Source: CAVUPF01 sp963803755
Lineage (GTDB): Bacteria; Actinomycetota; Thermoleophilia; Solirubrobacterales; 70-9
DNA: 64,000 bases
Reading direction: 5' to 3'
Assembly: GCA_963803755.1 (NCBI GenBank)
Contig: CAWDNP010000007.1
Coordinates: 496,001 to 560,000 of the forward strand
Positions 1-9,183 of this stretch are shown one piece after another. Within the stretch, counting starts at the first letter, position 1; every line of letters begins with the position of its first letter. A model generated the notes under the pieces. The model did no database searches. It was not told the DNA's origin and was given only the letters and a program-made list of their open reading frames with translations. Both the position numbers and the translations under genes were made by a program.

Positions 1-2
1 AT

Positions 3-545
3 CGCCAGCTCGGCTCCGGTCTCTCGATGCCGGTCGGCTTTAAGAACCGCACCGACGGCAACGTCCAGGTGGCGGTCGACGCGGTCCGCGCCGCCGCGGT
101 GCCGCACGCCTTTGCGGGCATCGATGACCGTGGCGCGCCGGCGATCCTGCACACGACCGGCAACCCGGATGGCCACGTCATCCTGCGCGGCGGCCGCGGG
201 GCGCCCAACCACGGCATTGAAGGCGTCGAGGGGGCACTCGCCATGCTCCACGCCGCCGGCTTGCCGGGGCGGGTGGTCATCGATGCCTCCCACGACAACA
301 GCGGCAAGGACCCCGAGCGCCAGGCGGACGCGGCCGGTGAGATCGCCGACCAGATCGCCGACGGCAGCGAGGCGATCGTGGGCGTGATGCTTGAGTCCTT
401 TCTGGTCGGGGGTCGCCAGGACCTGGAGGGCGCCACGTCGCTCACCTACGGCCAGTCGATAACCGACGCCTGCATGGACTGGGAGCGGACCGTCTCGGTG
501 CTCGATCGACTGGCGGCGGCCGTGCGGGCGCGGCGTGGCGGATGA
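3..545 (+). CDS. aroG: Class I DAHP synthase, C-terminal part (5' end outside window)
   Basis: 3-deoxy-7-phosphoheptulonate synthase, the first step of the shikimate pathway, condensing PEP and erythrose-4-phosphate in the cytosol. The reading frame is open from base 3, so the gene is cut by the window edge; about 180 C-terminal residues are present against roughly 350 in the family. Signatures of the AroF/G/H type are clear: LSMPVGFKNRTDGN near the start, ILRGG (phosphate-binding Arg), DASH with the metal-ligand His, VMLES with the metal-ligand Glu, and SITDAC with the metal-ligand Asp. Its stop overlaps the tyrA start (ATGA), so the two are translationally coupled. Which paralogue letter (aroF, aroG, aroH) applies cannot be decided here. 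Confidence 0.93.
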   Translation, partial: RQLGSGLSMPVGFKNRTDGNVQVAVDAVRAAAVPHAFAGIDDRGAPAILHTTGNPDGHVILRGGRGAPNHGIEGVEGALAMLHAAGLPGRVVIDASHDNSGKDPERQADAAGEIADQIADGSEAIVGVMLESFLVGGRQDLEGATSLTYGQSITDACMDWERTVSVLDRLAAAVRARRGG

Positions 546-1627
546 GGATCGCGGTCCTCGGGGTGGGCCTGATCGGAGGCTCGATCGGGCTCGCCGCGCG
601 AGAGGGGCTCAAGGTGGAGGTAGCGGGGTATGACCCCGACCGGACTTCGGTCGATCGCGCTGCCGAGTCTGGGGCGATCGACCTGGGCGCGGTTTCAGTG
701 GCCGAAGCATGCGAGAAAGCCGAGGTCGTCTTCTGTGCCGCGCCGGTAGCGGCGCTTCCTGGGCTGGCAAGGGCGGCTCTTGATGTCAGTGGTCCGGAGG
801 CCGTCGTCACCGACGTCGGCTCGACCAAGCGCGAGATCGTCGCGGCGCTGGCCGGCGATGAGCGCTTCATCGGCGGCCACCCGCTGGCCGGCGCGGAGAC
901 CGCCGGAGTCGAGAACGCGCGGGCCGACCTCTTCGAGGGGGCGCGCTGGTACCTGACGCCGACCGATCGCTCTAGCGGCCTCCTCTACGACCATCTGCAG
1001 AGGACGATCGCCGGCCTCGGTGCCCGCCCGCAGGCGATTGACGCCGATACTCACGACCGTCTGATGGCCACGGTCAGCCACCTGCCCCACGTGGTCGCCA
1101 ACGTGCTGGTCGGTCAGGCCGCGGCCGAGTTGACCCGCGACTCCGAGTGGATGCCAGAGGTCGGCTCCAGCTTCCGCGACACGACCCGCGTCGCCGGCGC
1201 CAACCCGGCGATCTGGGGAGATATCTTCTCCAGCAACCGCGAGGCGCTCGCCGAGGCAGTCGACTCGGTCGCGGAGCGGCTGCGCGAGGCGGCCGAGCTG
1301 ATCCGCGGCGGCGAGCGCGAGGCCGTCGCCGCCTGGCACGCTGCCGCCGCAGAGGACCGGCGGGCGCTGCTGGAGCCCGAGCGCGCGGCCCGCCCGCTGC
1401 GCGAGCTGCGCGTCGTCGTTGCCAACCGGCCGGGGACCGTTGCCGAGCTGGCGCTGGCGCTCGGGGAGGCCGGGGTAAACATCGAGGACATGGCGCTTTA
1501 CCCGGCCCCGGACATGACCTCGGGAGCGGTCTCGCTTTGGGTGGCCGGAGAGGCGCAGGCGCAGCGCGCCGTGGCCTTGGTCCGGGAGCTAGGCCACACG
1601 GTCACAGTGCTCGGCGCCGGGGAGTAG
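542..1627 (+). CDS. tyrA: Prephenate dehydrogenase
   Basis: Oxidative decarboxylation of prephenate to 4-hydroxyphenylpyruvate for tyrosine synthesis. The 361-residue protein opens with a Rossmann NAD-binding motif GVGLIGGSIG (residues 7-16), followed by the family motifs GGHPLAGAE (about 112-120) and an SHLPH segment carrying substrate-contacting His residues. The last 70 residues (from about 288, RELRVVVANRPGTVAEL) form an ACT domain, which suggests feedback control by an aromatic amino acid. ATGA overlap with the upstream DAHP synthase gene and a 4-base gap to aroA put it in one operon. Confidence 0.95.
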   Translation: MRIAVLGVGLIGGSIGLAAREGLKVEVAGYDPDRTSVDRAAESGAIDLGAVSVAEACEKAEVVFCAAPVAALPGLARAALDVSGPEAVVTDVGSTKREIVAALAGDERFIGGHPLAGAETAGVENARADLFEGARWYLTPTDRSSGLLYDHLQRTIAGLGARPQAIDADTHDRLMATVSHLPHVVANVLVGQAAAELTRDSEWMPEVGSSFRDTTRVAGANPAIWGDIFSSNREALAEAVDSVAERLREAAELIRGGEREAVAAWHAAAAEDRRALLEPERAARPLRELRVVVANRPGTVAELALALGEAGVNIEDMALYPAPDMTSGAVSLWVAGEAQAQRAVALVRELGHTVTVLGAGE

Positions 1628-1631
1628 GCCG

Positions 1632-2930
1632 ATGGCGAGCCGCCGCTTCGAACCATCCAGCCCGCTGCGCGGCGCCCTGCGCCCGCCCGCCGATAAGTCG
1701 ATCTCCCACCGGGCGGCGCTGATCGCCGCGATGGGGGAGGGGGAGGCCAAAGTCGTCAACTACCTCGAGGCGGCAGACACGATCGCGACGATGAGGGCGG
1801 TCGAAGCGCTCGGAGCTCGGGTCGAGAGAATCGACGGAACCGAGTTCGAGCCGACCTACCTGATCAAGGGCGTCGGCCTGCACGGTGCGAATTCGTGTGC
1901 GATCGACGTTGGCAACGCGGGCACGTTGCTGCGGCTGCTGCCGGGGTGGCTGGCGGGGCAGGTGGGGAGGGAGTGGACGCTGGATGGCGATGACTCGATC
2001 AGGCAACGGCCGGTCGATCGGATCGTCCAGCCACTGCGTCGCATGGGTGCTCGGCTCGACGCTTGCGAGGACCGCCTGGCACCCCTGCGAGTCTCTGGTG
2101 AAGGGCTTCACGGGATCGAGTACGAGATGCCGGTCGCGAGCGCTCAGGTGAAGTCATGCCTGCTCTTCGCCGGGCTGCTGGCCACGGGGGAGACTCGCGT
2201 AATCGAGCGTCTGCGAAGCCGCGACCACACCGAGCGGATGCTGATGGCCGCCGGCGCGGATGTCGAATTGGACGTGCACGCGGTCGTGGTAAGGCCTGCG
2301 GATCGCCTGGAACCTGGGCTGATGATCGTCCCGGGGGACCTCTCCTCGGCCGCCTTCTTCATCGTCGCGGCCACCCTCATCGGCGGTAGCGACATCGTCC
2401 TTCGGGGGGTCGGTGTCAATCCGACCCGGATGGGCCTGATTGCGATCCTCCGGCGCATGGGCGCGACGATCACGGTCGACGGCCTAGAGGAAGTGGGCGG
2501 CGAGCCGATCGCCGATCTACGCGTTTCTCCCGCCCCGCTCATCGGCACCGAAGTGGCGGATCTGGAGGTGCCCTTCGCGATCGACGAGCTGCCGCTGGTC
2601 GCCCTCGCAGCCTGCTTTGCGGAGGGGACGACGACGATCCGCGACGCGGCCGAGCTGCGCCACAAGGAGTCCGACCGAGTCGCCACCGTTGCGGCGGCGC
2701 TGAATGCGCTGAGCGGCTCGGTCGAGCCGACCGAGGACGGGATGGCGATCGAGGGCACCGGAGGGCTGCGCGGCGGTGCGATCCACTCCCACGGCGACCA
2801 CCGCATCGCGATGTTGGGGGCGATCGCCGGCCTCGCTTCGCGCGAGGGCGTCGAGGTCGACGGAATCGACTCAGTCGCGGTCAGCTACCCGGGCTTTGAG
2901 GCCGACCTCGCTTCCCTGTCGGGTCGCTGA
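1632..2930 (+). CDS. aroA: 3-phosphoshikimate 1-carboxyvinyltransferase (EPSP synthase)
   Basis: Transfers the enolpyruvyl group of PEP to shikimate-3-phosphate. Full length at 432 residues with the hallmark motifs: DKSISHRAALIAA (from about residue 21, with the substrate-binding Lys), the PEP-loop GNAGTLLRLLPG, the catalytic-Asp region PFAIDELPLVALAA, and RHKESDR (about 341-347). It starts 4 bases after tyrA. The PEP loop reads GNAGTLLRLL instead of the E. coli GNAGTAMR form; whether that affects inhibitor sensitivity cannot be judged from sequence alone. Confidence 0.96.
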   Translation: MASRRFEPSSPLRGALRPPADKSISHRAALIAAMGEGEAKVVNYLEAADTIATMRAVEALGARVERIDGTEFEPTYLIKGVGLHGANSCAIDVGNAGTLLRLLPGWLAGQVGREWTLDGDDSIRQRPVDRIVQPLRRMGARLDACEDRLAPLRVSGEGLHGIEYEMPVASAQVKSCLLFAGLLATGETRVIERLRSRDHTERMLMAAGADVELDVHAVVVRPADRLEPGLMIVPGDLSSAAFFIVAATLIGGSDIVLRGVGVNPTRMGLIAILRRMGATITVDGLEEVGGEPIADLRVSPAPLIGTEVADLEVPFAIDELPLVALAACFAEGTTTIRDAAELRHKESDRVATVAAALNALSGSVEPTEDGMAIEGTGGLRGGAIHSHGDHRIAMLGAIAGLASREGVEVDGIDSVAVSYPGFEADLASLSGR

Positions 2931-2949
2931 CGCCCATACGCTGGCAGTC

Positions 2950-3651
2950 ATGGTGATCGCGATCGATGGGCCCGCCGGGGCCGGCAAGTCCTCCGTGGCC
3001 CGCGGCGTCGCCACGGCGCTTGGCTTCACCTATCTCGACTCGGGGGCGATGTATCGCTGTGTGGCGCTGGCCGGCATCGAGCGCGGCGCCAACCCCGACG
3101 ACGCCGAGGCGATGGCCGGGATTGCGCAGGGCCTGGGGATCGAGTTCGCCGCCGGGCGGGTCCGGCTTAACGGGCGCGACGTCACAACCGCGATCCGCGA
3201 GCCCGGGGTCAGCGTCGCCGCCTCACGTGTCTCCGTTCACCCTGCGGTAAGGGAGGTGATGCTCGCGCGCCAGCGCGACCTGATCGCCGCCGGGCGCTAC
3301 GTCGCCGAGGGGCGGGACATCGGCACCGTGGTCAGCCCCGACTCCCCGCTGAAGGTATTCCTCACCGCCTCCGAAGAGGAGCGGGCCCGTCGCCGCTCGG
3401 CACAGATCGGACAGGATCCGGGCGAGGTGCTGGTTGCCCAGCGGGAGCGGGACGCGCGCGACACCGAGCGCGAGCACGGCGCCCTGCGCGCCGCCGAGGA
3501 CGCGGTTGAGATCGACACCACCGGCTTGGCGCTGCCCGCGGTCATCGCCCTGGTGGTCGAGCTGGCGCGCGAGCGAGGGCTTGCGTGGACGCCGGCTCCC
3601 CACCGTCGCCGTCGTCGGCTTTCCCAACGTCGGCAAGAGCACCCTGGTTAA
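2950..3651 (+). CDS. cmk: (d)CMP kinase
   Basis: Phosphorylates CMP and dCMP with ATP. The P-loop DGPAGAGKSS lies at residues 6-15, followed by YLDSGAMYR, the NMP-binding region, and EGRDIGTVV. ATG at 2950 is chosen because it starts the P-loop domain directly and sits 7 bases after a TACGCT hexamer (2937-2942), although the frame is open further upstream inside aroA. The 233-residue product overlaps the start of der by about 70 bases in another frame. Confidence 0.94.
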   Translation: MVIAIDGPAGAGKSSVARGVATALGFTYLDSGAMYRCVALAGIERGANPDDAEAMAGIAQGLGIEFAAGRVRLNGRDVTTAIREPGVSVAASRVSVHPAVREVMLARQRDLIAAGRYVAEGRDIGTVVSPDSPLKVFLTASEEERARRRSAQIGQDPGEVLVAQRERDARDTEREHGALRAAEDAVEIDTTGLALPAVIALVVELARERGLAWTPAPHRRRRRLSQRRQEHPG

Positions 3652-4900
3652 CCGTTTGGTTGGCGGCAGCGAGGCGGTGACGGCGGCGGAGCCGGGTGTT
3701 ACCCGTGACCGCAAGCGCCTTGCCTGCGAGTGGAACGGCGTCGCCTTTGAGCTTGTGGACACCGGGGGGATCGACCTTCAGGACGAGGCCGAGCTGGCCC
3801 GCGACGTGCAGCGCCAGGCGCGGCTCGCGATAGCCGAGGCGGACGCCGTGATGATGGTCGTCGACGCGCGCGCCGGGCTGCGCGCCGGCGACGCCGAGCT
3901 GGCGAAGACGCTGCGCGGCGGCGATCCCCCGGTCGTGGTCGTCGCCAACAAGTCCGACCGGCCCGGCGATGCCCACCTCAGTGCCGAGTTCCACAAGCTC
4001 GGCCTCGGCGAGCCGCTGGCTGTCTCGGCGACCCACGGCCTCGGCACCGGGGACCTGCTCGACCGCGTGGTCAAGTTGCTGGGAGAGAGCCCCGACCGGC
4101 CTCCCCTCGACGATGGGACCCGCGTCGCGGTGATCGGTCGCCCCAACGTCGGCAAGTCCTCGCTCATCAACGCCTTCCTCGGCTCCGATCGGGTGATCGT
4201 CTCCGGGCAGGCGGGAACCACCCGCGACGCAATCGACACCGAGCTGGAGGTCGAGGGCCGGCGGGTCGTCCTGGTCGACACCGCCGGGTTGCGCCGCCGC
4301 TCGAGGGTCGCGGGCAGCGTCGAGTACTACGCGCAGCTGCGATCTGAGCGCGCGGTCGAGCGCGCCGACGTGGCGCTGGTCGTCTGCGACGCCTCCGAGG
4401 GCTTCACCGCCGAGGACCTGCGCGTCGCCGAGCTGGCGATGCGCGCTGGCTGCGCCACCCTGTTGGCGATGAACAAGTGGGATGAGACCCGCACCGACAT
4501 CGACGACGCCCGCGCCCGCGCCGAGCGCAAGCTGCGGCTGCGCCCGGCCGTCGTCACCTGCTCGGCTCTGCGCGGGCGAAACGTTGCGCGCCTGCTGCCG
4601 CGGGCTCTGGAGCTGGCCGACCGCGCCGCCGAGCGGATCCCGACGCCGGAGCTGAACCGCTTCGTCGCCGATGTCGTCGCCAAGACGCCGCCGCCGTCGC
4701 GGCGCGGGCGGCGCCTGCGCCTCTACTACGCGGCGCAGGTGGGCGAGCGGCCGCCGCGGATCGCGATCCAGGTCAACGACCGCAAGCTGATCATCCGCGA
4801 CTGGGCCTACCACCTCGAGAACCGGATCCGCGAGGCCTATGAGATGGAGGGCGTCCCCCTGGTGATCGACTTCGTCCCCCATACCGGCCGTCGTCGCTAG
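3581..4900 (+). CDS. der: Ribosome assembly GTPase Der (EngA)
   Basis: Tandem-domain GTPase needed for 50S subunit maturation. Two G domains are visible, each with its own P-loop: GFPNVGKS at about residue 13 and GRPNVGKS at about residue 186, each followed by a DTGG/DTAG G3 motif and NKSD or NKWD G4 motifs. A C-terminal KH-like domain follows (from about residue 340, ending in the typical LVIDFVPHTGRRR). TTG at 3581 is the chosen start because it precedes the first beta strand by seven residues and gives 439 residues, the family norm; the upstream part of the frame is only the cmk shadow. Confidence 0.93.
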   Translation: MRGRRLPTVAVVGFPNVGKSTLVNRLVGGSEAVTAAEPGVTRDRKRLACEWNGVAFELVDTGGIDLQDEAELARDVQRQARLAIAEADAVMMVVDARAGLRAGDAELAKTLRGGDPPVVVVANKSDRPGDAHLSAEFHKLGLGEPLAVSATHGLGTGDLLDRVVKLLGESPDRPPLDDGTRVAVIGRPNVGKSSLINAFLGSDRVIVSGQAGTTRDAIDTELEVEGRRVVLVDTAGLRRRSRVAGSVEYYAQLRSERAVERADVALVVCDASEGFTAEDLRVAELAMRAGCATLLAMNKWDETRTDIDDARARAERKLRLRPAVVTCSALRGRNVARLLPRALELADRAAERIPTPELNRFVADVVAKTPPPSRRGRRLRLYYAAQVGERPPRIAIQVNDRKLIIRDWAYHLENRIREAYEMEGVPLVIDFVPHTGRRR

Positions 4901-4903
4901 GCT
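4898..4903 (+). promoter_or_regulatory. -10 hexamer TAGGCT before metK
   Basis: The hexamer overlaps the der stop codon and ends 6 bases before the metK ATG; no Shine-Dalgarno lies between, so transcription probably starts at or next to the start codon. Confidence 0.5.
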
Positions 4904-4909
4904 TCGCCA

Positions 4910-6163
4910 ATGATCGAGACCAAACCACCGCTCGCCGAGGGCGAGTACCTGTTCACGTCGGAGTCCGTCACCGAGGGCCACCCGGACAAGGTCTGCGATC
5001 AGATCTCCGACGCCGTCCTTGACGCGGTGATGGCCGAGGACCCCGAGGGCCGCGTCGCCTGCGAGACCCTCGTCAGCACCGGGATGGCGGTGGTCTCGGG
5101 GGAGATCTCCACCGACGTCCACCTCGACGTGCCGGAGATCGTCCGCGAGACGATCCGCGGGATCGGCTACGACCACGGTGACTACGGCTACAACTGCGAC
5201 CACATCTCCGTCCTCGTCTCGCTCGACAAACAGTCACCCGACATCGCCCAGGGCGTCGACGCCGCCTATGAGACGCGGGTCGGCGGTTCCGTTGACGATG
5301 AGCTGCTCCTCGCCGGGGCGGGTGACCAGGGAATGATGTTCGGCTACGCGACTGATGAGACCGAGTCGCTGATGCCGATGCCGATCCAGATCGCGCACCG
5401 GCTGGCCGAGCGGCTCGCCGCGGTGCGCAAGGACGGAACGCTCTCCTACCTCGGCCCCGACGGCAAGACCCAGGTCACGGTTCGCTACGCGGACGGCCGC
5501 CCGATCGGCGTCGAGAAGCTGCTGATCTCCACCCAGCACGCGGACGGCGTCGATTCGGAGACGACGATCAAGCCCGACCTTTGGGAGCACGTGGTCCTGC
5601 CCGTCCTCGGCGCCGAGGTGCCCGGCCTCTTTGACGAGGGCGAGTTGCGTGAGGGCTTCCTGGTCAACCCGACTGGCAAGTTCGTGATCGGCGGCCCGGT
5701 CGGCGACGCCGGCCTCACCGGGCGCAAGATCATCGTCGACACCTATGGCGGCATGGCGCGTCACGGCGGCGGCGCTTTCTCCGGCAAGGACCCCTCCAAG
5801 GTCGATCGCTCCGCCGCCTACGCGGCCCGCCACGTCGCTAAGAACGTGGTTGCCGCTGGGCTCGCCGAGCGCTGCGAGGTGCAGGTCGCCTACGCGATCG
5901 GCGTCGCCCACCCGATCTCGTTGATGGTCGAGACCTTCGGCACCGGCAAGCTGCCCGACTCCGAGGTATCCCGCCTCGTTGAGGCCGAGTTCGACCTGCG
6001 GCCGGGCGCCTTCCGCCGCTACCTCGCCCTGCACCGCCCGATCTTCCAGAAGACCGCCGCCTACGGCCACTTCGGTCGCGACGACGCCGACTTCACCTGG
6101 GAGTTGACCGACCGGTCTGAAGCTCTGCGCGAGGCCGCCGGTCTGACGGCCACCCCCGCCTAG
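4910..6163 (+). CDS. metK: S-adenosylmethionine synthetase
   Basis: Makes S-adenosylmethionine from methionine and ATP. The 417-residue protein has the family signatures FTSESVTEGHPDKVCDQ near the N-terminus, GAGDQGMMFGYA in the middle domain, and the glycine-rich phosphate loop GGGAFSGKDPSKVDRS in the C-terminal third. No SAM-sensing riboswitch is visible in the 10-base gap after der. It is the last gene of the co-directional aro-cmk-der run. Confidence 0.97.
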   Translation: MIETKPPLAEGEYLFTSESVTEGHPDKVCDQISDAVLDAVMAEDPEGRVACETLVSTGMAVVSGEISTDVHLDVPEIVRETIRGIGYDHGDYGYNCDHISVLVSLDKQSPDIAQGVDAAYETRVGGSVDDELLLAGAGDQGMMFGYATDETESLMPMPIQIAHRLAERLAAVRKDGTLSYLGPDGKTQVTVRYADGRPIGVEKLLISTQHADGVDSETTIKPDLWEHVVLPVLGAEVPGLFDEGELREGFLVNPTGKFVIGGPVGDAGLTGRKIIVDTYGGMARHGGGAFSGKDPSKVDRSAAYAARHVAKNVVAAGLAERCEVQVAYAIGVAHPISLMVETFGTGKLPDSEVSRLVEAEFDLRPGAFRRYLALHRPIFQKTAAYGHFGRDDADFTWELTDRSEALREAAGLTATPA

Positions 6164-6400
6164 CCCAATGCCGTTTACTTAAGCTCGCTGCATCGAGTCA
6201 TCTGGTGCCTGCTTCGTGTCGGATACGAGAGCGAGTCGTGAGTAAGGGACGACTGTCACAGCTCGTCCAAAGCAACCGCGTCGCGCATGATCACCAAGGT
6301 GCCCTCTCACCGTCGCAAGGAGAACTCTTGCCCAGCGGTCTTCGGCGAACACGGACGGCTCACTCATCACGCCAAACGACCTGGCCGGGCTGATGGTAGG
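6164..6400. other. Non-coding stretch after metK
   Basis: No supported gene. Short open frames exist on both strands but show no family motif, no ribosome site and unconvincing composition. No clear terminator hairpin with a T run was found after metK. Confidence 0.5.
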
Positions 6401-6603
6401 TCTGGCAGCGGTCGGTCCAACACTTGAACAGCGGTTGGTTGCAGCGCTCGGACTGCGCGGGAAGTGTCAGGCCGGCCGTCGGGCTTTGGGCTCAGTCGCT
6501 CCAGGGTAAGGAAGCCGTGTGCGGCGCTGACCAAGGCGGTGTGGTGGTGCCAGCCGAGCCAGCTTCTGCCCTCGTAGTGGTCGAGGTCGAGGTCGGCGGC
6601 CGC
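6400..6603 (-). pseudogene. C-terminal remnant of an IS701/IS4-type transposase
   Basis: Reading the minus strand from about 6603 downward gives a coherent segment with DHYEGRSWLGWHHHTALV followed by SAAHGFLTLERL, which matches the C-terminal DDE-domain end of IS701-like transposases (typically EGRSxxGWHHH...FLxLERL). The rest of the transposase is missing upstream and the tail beyond ERLSPK is degraded. No terminal inverted repeats were seen. It marks the left edge of the accessory patch. Confidence 0.6.
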
Positions 6604-6620
6604 TGGTAGGGTCGGTCGTC

Positions 6621-7226
6621 ATGGAGAGTTTCAGACCGGTTGGTCGCCGCCGGCAGGTTCTGCTTCTGAGGGTCGGCGGTTTCACGAGTTTGGCACTCGG
6701 GCTACTGGGGAGCATTGCGTGCATAGTCCTTGCCGTGGTGGCGATTGTTCATGCCTTTGGCGAGCTTCATGCGGTGGATGTTCCGGGGAGAGGCGTCCTC
6801 ACCCTCGCCCAGCGCCATTACGTGATCTATTACGAAGACACCATCGCCACGCCGGACGCTTTCGAGGTGCGTGGACTGAAGGTTTCCATTCGGCCCGGCG
6901 TCGGGGCGCAGAATGTGCTGCCGATCTCAGGCTATGAAGGGTCGTTTACGTACAGCCGGGGGTCCTACTACGGCCGAGCTGTCGGCACGTTCGACATACC
7001 CCATCCGGGCCGGTATGTGGTCATCACCTCGAACCCCTCCGCCGACGAGGGCAGCGCACGGATCGCTGTCGGACCGCCTGTCTTCGATCTGTTGGGCCGC
7101 TATCTGCTCCGCGGCGCACTCGGCGCGATCCTGGTGTTTTTCGGTGTGGGGGGCGTGGGAGCCCTGCTGTTGACGCTGTCGGACCGCAAGGAGGATGTTG
7201 AGTCGCGACAGCCGCAGCCGGAATGA
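6621..7226 (+). CDS. Two-TM membrane protein with an extracytoplasmic beta-rich domain
   Basis: Family not recognised. The 201-residue product has a hydrophobic helix at about residues 14-45 (rich in Leu/Ala/Val), a polar middle region of about 110 residues with many Gly, Tyr and Val suited to a beta-sandwich outside the membrane, and a second helix at about 158-188, then a short charged tail. ATG at 6621 is preceded by a TAGGGT hexamer (6607-6612) with an 8-base gap and no ribosome site. It lies between the transposase remnant and a second exported protein gene in the same direction. Confidence 0.7.
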   Translation: MESFRPVGRRRQVLLLRVGGFTSLALGLLGSIACIVLAVVAIVHAFGELHAVDVPGRGVLTLAQRHYVIYYEDTIATPDAFEVRGLKVSIRPGVGAQNVLPISGYEGSFTYSRGSYYGRAVGTFDIPHPGRYVVITSNPSADEGSARIAVGPPVFDLLGRYLLRGALGAILVFFGVGGVGALLLTLSDRKEDVESRQPQPE

Positions 7227-7270
7227 CCGGGCTGCCGACGATGGCCCAAGATTAGGATACGCCACCTAGC

Positions 7271-7756
7271 ATGATCGCCTACCGCAAACGCCGCCCCGCT
7301 CGGCTGCTGCTGCCGTTGGTGGCCGGCGCTTGTGCGGCTGGCCTGGTGCTTTTGCTTTCACCCGCGAACGGGGGGACCAACACGGTACCCAAAGGAAAGC
7401 ACTGCGGGCTGTTCAGAGCGGCTACCGAGTGGGTAGATGCGGAACACATCCGCGGCTACTTCTACAGCTACGGCGTGACTCATATGACGTGTCACAGGCC
7501 GCACCTGTCCGTCGCATCCGACCCGGCCGTCATAGCCACGCTGGCAGTGGACGGCATCCGCCACCCGTATGGCTTTACGTGCGTCGTCTCGGCACCCGCC
7601 AGCTCCGGAGAAGACCTCCATAGCGGCTACTGTTACAAGGGCAACCCGCGCAAGCCAAAAAAACTAAAGGCGGTCGTATGGGGACCCGAAACCGAATGTG
7701 CCGTCCCCGATCCTCCGTACACGCCTGAAACGCTTCCAGCAAAGTGCCATACGTAA
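7271..7756 (+). CDS. Secreted or membrane-anchored Cys-containing protein of unknown function
   Basis: The 161-residue product has a basic N-terminus (YRKRRPAR) and one hydrophobic stretch at about residues 11-30 with no clear lipobox, consistent with a signal anchor or signal peptide. The remainder holds six cysteines, including HCGLF, MTCHRP, FTCVV, GYCYK, TECAVP and KCHT, a spacing that could support disulfides outside the cell. A TAGGAT hexamer (7253-7258) lies 12 bases before the ATG. No homologous family recognised. Confidence 0.65.
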   Translation: MIAYRKRRPARLLLPLVAGACAAGLVLLLSPANGGTNTVPKGKHCGLFRAATEWVDAEHIRGYFYSYGVTHMTCHRPHLSVASDPAVIATLAVDGIRHPYGFTCVVSAPASSGEDLHSGYCYKGNPRKPKKLKAVVWGPETECAVPDPPYTPETLPAKCHT

Positions 7757-7975
7757 CGCAGACGTGGCGGCAGGGCAGGACTCAGGGTTTTGGGTCGCAG
7801 TGGCCCATGTGTATTCGGCTCCTTTGCGCCGCCTAGCTCGTCCTTTGCAGGCATCTCGTGACGCCCGGTGCAGGCTTGCGCTTTGTCGCCATTTCGATCG
7901 TGTGCGGTCACCCGGCGCCCCCGGGGTGGAAGCGATCGTCCGCGACAGGCGCGCTTTCCGCGCAACTCAGAGGCG

Positions 7976-9004
7976 CTAAGCAAGCCCCGCCCGGGCCGCG
8001 AACGCTGCGGCGGCCGAGCGCGAGGAGAGGTTTAGCTTGCTGCGTATGTTGGCGATGTGTCGGTGCACGGTGTGTGGACTCAGCACGAGATGCTCTGCGA
8101 TCAGCGCATCGCTGAAGCCCCTGGCCACGAGCGCGAGCACTTCCCGCTCGCGCTCTGTGAGCGCCTCGGTCGACTCGGAGGATCCGCCGCTCCCCGTCAC
8201 GCCCAGCGCGCTCGTGATCGCCGCTGCGGTGCCGGCTCCATCGCCGCGCCAGGGATGGTGCGTATACCCGGGCAGCGGGACCAGACGGGCGCCGTGAACC
8301 AGCGTGGCCACCTCTCGGCCCTGCAGGAACGGGATCGTGCGGTCCCCCGTCCGGTGCACAACAGCGGTGGGCACCTGAACACGCGCAAGGTCCGGTCGCG
8401 CGTCGATTGCGAAGGTGAGCGCGAGCAGGTCGGCGGCGACATCCGCAGAGGCAGCAGCGCGCTGAAAGGCAATGTACTCGCGACGCTCGTCGGCGTCCGC
8501 GCCGGGCATGAACACCTCCATCAACACGCGCGAGCCAAACCCCCACGTACTGCGGACGATGTCTATCAGCGAGGCTCGCACCTGCGCCGGCGCCAGCGCC
8601 GCCCCCTCCGCATAGCCCGCGTAGATGACGAGCTCCGTGACGCGCTCCGGGTGGCGCGTGGAGTACGCGGCGCCGATACAGCCACCGCACGAAATGCCCA
8701 CGAGCGAGAACGTCTCGATATCGAGCTCGTCGACGATCGCCTCGAGCAACGCGACCTCCGAGGGAAGCGACATCTCGCTCGCCTCGCGCTGGCGGTCCGA
8801 GAGTCCGACGCCAACGCGGTCGTATCTGAGGACGGTATGCGTCGCGGCTAGCGCACCGAAGAACGAGCGAAACGCCGGCTGCTTCCACTCGCGCTCGATG
8901 TGGCTCACCCACCACGCCGGAAAGACGATCGCCGGCCCCTCGCCGACGGTCGCGTAGGCGACCTTGCGTTCCTCAAAGTCCAAGAACCCGATCCGCTGAT
9001 CCAT
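7976..9004 (-). CDS. Alpha/beta-hydrolase fused to a LuxR-type DNA-binding domain
   Basis: Predicted transcription regulator with a hydrolase-like sensor. Residues 1-255 form an alpha/beta-hydrolase fold with the nucleophile elbow GISCGG (Ser about 105, GxSxG satisfied), RYDRVGVGLSD before it, and a late GYTHHPW segment that can supply the catalytic His. Residues about 278-342 are a LuxR/FixJ helix-turn-helix (LTEREREVLALVARG, then SPHTVHRHIANIRSKL). ATG at 9004 is preferred over the upstream in-frame ATG at 9070 because a TAGCCT hexamer (minus strand, 9012-9017) sits 7 bases before it. The active-site residues look intact, so it may hydrolyse or merely bind a small ligand; the ligand is unknown. 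Confidence 0.88.
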   Translation of the reverse strand: MDQRIGFLDFEERKVAYATVGEGPAIVFPAWWVSHIEREWKQPAFRSFFGALAATHTVLRYDRVGVGLSDRQREASEMSLPSEVALLEAIVDELDIETFSLVGISCGGCIGAAYSTRHPERVTELVIYAGYAEGAALAPAQVRASLIDIVRSTWGFGSRVLMEVFMPGADADERREYIAFQRAAASADVAADLLALTFAIDARPDLARVQVPTAVVHRTGDRTIPFLQGREVATLVHGARLVPLPGYTHHPWRGDGAGTAAAITSALGVTGSGGSSESTEALTEREREVLALVARGFSDALIAEHLVLSPHTVHRHIANIRSKLNLSSRSAAAAFAARAGLA

Positions 9005-9183
9005 CCTCAGAAGGCTACCCGCGTCCGAAGAGGGCATCGAGTCCGAGTGCCGATGGCCAGTGTTCGCCATGTTCGCAGATGGCCGGGAATCGCGATGACG
9101 GCGGCCCTCCCAGACGCCATCTTTCTCAGCAGAGCCTCATCCTCATCAAAGCTCGGGTTCCTTCCCGAGGAAAGGAGAGCGAG

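Noticed and set aside
3542..5203. A 553-codon open frame on the minus strand
   Set aside because: It covers der and metK antisense; composition is that of a high-GC shadow frame and no protein motif is present.
6179..6370. 63-codon minus-strand frame after metK
   Set aside because: No motif, no ribosome site or -10 box, and no support beyond being open.
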